DNA of 6,255 nt. Source: CAYVUI01 sp964454745. GTDB lineage: Bacteria > Planctomycetota > Phycisphaerae > Sedimentisphaerales > Anaerohalosphaeraceae. The DNA lies in assembly GCA_964454745.1 (NCBI GenBank), contig CAYVUI010000167.1, positions 1-6,255 on the forward strand, read 5' to 3'. Positions within the stretch are counted from its first letter, which is position 1. Each line of letters begins with the position of its first letter. Below the pieces are notes generated by a model that saw only the letters and a list, made by a program, of their open reading frames with translations, did not search any database and was not told where the DNA came from. Both the position numbers and the translations under genes were made by a program. Shown in pieces: positions 5,625 to 6,255 of this stretch.

Positions 5625-6206
5625 ATGCTAATTACTAAGTACAAAATAACAATTCTACTATTTGCTGCTTTTCAAATTTTCGCCGATCCCACCTTGTCTG
5701 CGACAACTGATTCTAATGATCTGATTTTCATCAAGCTTACAGATGTGCAACCGACAGAGATTGATTACATCGATTACGGAAGTTCTGCTGGAAACGAATC
5801 TTCAATGTTTTCAATCAAAGAAGAAATAACGAAACAGCCGACTGATTGTAATGTCGTTGCAACATTTCATTTACTTCTCCAGCATTTACAGTATTTTTCT
5901 CATCTAAAAGAAAATGACCAAGAGATTCGCAAGTCTTTTGAAGAAAACGACTATTACGGATCAGGGGCATCAATATTGGAATATATCCAGCAGAATTATA
6001 CAGCGGATTATGTGGATGGAATTATTTCTGTGTGTATTGTTAAAGATAAAGATGGCAAGGAATTCGTCATTTTTGATAAAGATAATGATGAGGACTTTAC
6101 AAATGATGAATTTTTATCCTATTCGTCTATTTATAGGCATCCATTTTATAATGAGGCGCCCCAGGAGAATAACTCACTGATCGCAAAAGCCGATGTAGAT
6201 ATTTAG
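5625..6206 (+). CDS. Small exported protein with an EF-hand-like loop, function unknown
   Basis: I do not recognise a named family. The 193-residue product starts with a probable signal peptide: K5 and K7, a hydrophobic core at about 8-19, and possible cleavage after A20 or A26. The mature part would be periplasmic or secreted. It is acidic, with cysteines at 75 and 137. Residues 151-162, DKDNDEDFTNDE, fit the 12-residue calcium-binding loop of EF-hands (acidic at 1, 3, 5, 7 and 12, hydrophobic at 8), but the usual glycine at 6 is a glutamate. Only one loop is seen. AGAGGA at 5609-5614 lies ten bases before the ATG, and a promoter sits at 5517-5546. The gene is clearly more AT-rich than dnaE and its neighbour, which fits recent acquisition. 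The stop codon abuts a possible insertion-sequence end, so the C-terminus may be truncated. Confidence 0.7.
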   Translation: MLITKYKITILLFAAFQIFADPTLSATTDSNDLIFIKLTDVQPTEIDYIDYGSSAGNESSMFSIKEEITKQPTDCNVVATFHLLLQHLQYFSHLKENDQEIRKSFEENDYYGSGASILEYIQQNYTADYVDGIISVCIVKDKDGKEFVIFDKDNDEDFTNDEFLSYSSIYRHPFYNEAPQENNSLIAKADVDI

Positions 6207-6255
6207 GGCTTGCTGAATAATTTGGAAGTTCTTTTTTTACAATGGGATGGGGTTG
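6206..6255. mobile_element. Possible left tip of an insertion sequence, cut by the window edge
   Basis: Starting at the G of the preceding stop codon the sequence reads GGGCTTGCTGAATAATTT. From memory, the IS903 (IS5 family) terminal repeat is GGCTTTGTTGAATAAATC. The first 16 bases aligned without gaps share 12. No transposase is visible because the window ends 50 bases later, and no target duplication can be tested. It could equally be ordinary intergenic DNA. Confidence 0.3.

Overview
The window most likely comes from a free-living or environmental Gram-negative-type bacterium. The style of the DnaE protein and the mix of GC-rich core genes with AT-rich, repeat-laden spacers suggest Planctomycetota (Phycisphaerae-like). 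That lineage call is inference from memory, not something the sequence proves.

Layout. Bases 1-904 hold no convincing gene. From left to right they contain a patchwork of short periodic repeats (about 21-117), the left copy of a long inverted repeat (131-285), more repeat modules (380-454), an AT-rich cluster of TACA/TGTA palindromes (495-714) and a single hairpin (769-792). A good sigma70-like promoter at 905-933 then leads into dnaE (993-4460), the replicative DNA polymerase III alpha subunit, which looks complete and functional. Twelve bases later, and almost certainly in the same operon, comes a six-helix membrane protein of unknown function (4473-5204) with a TTG start and a strong ribosome binding site.

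Bases 5205-5624 are again repeats. A bipartite REP-like element with GTAG heads (5210-5274) may also end the operon. It is followed by a small tandem repeat (5279-5310) and the right, inverted copy of the 131-285 element (5336-5507). A second sigma70-like promoter (5517-5546) immediately follows that copy and probably drives an AT-rich gene (5625-6206) for a small exported protein with one EF-hand-like loop. The last 50 bases may be the tip of an insertion sequence that begins at that gene's stop codon.

How it fits together. The dnaE operon is housekeeping. What stands out is that it is bracketed by near-identical inverted elements about 5 kb apart, each a mosaic of exchangeable short modules, and that a dense array of related but non-identical palindromes lies upstream. 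The unusual content of this window is in the spacers rather than in the genes.
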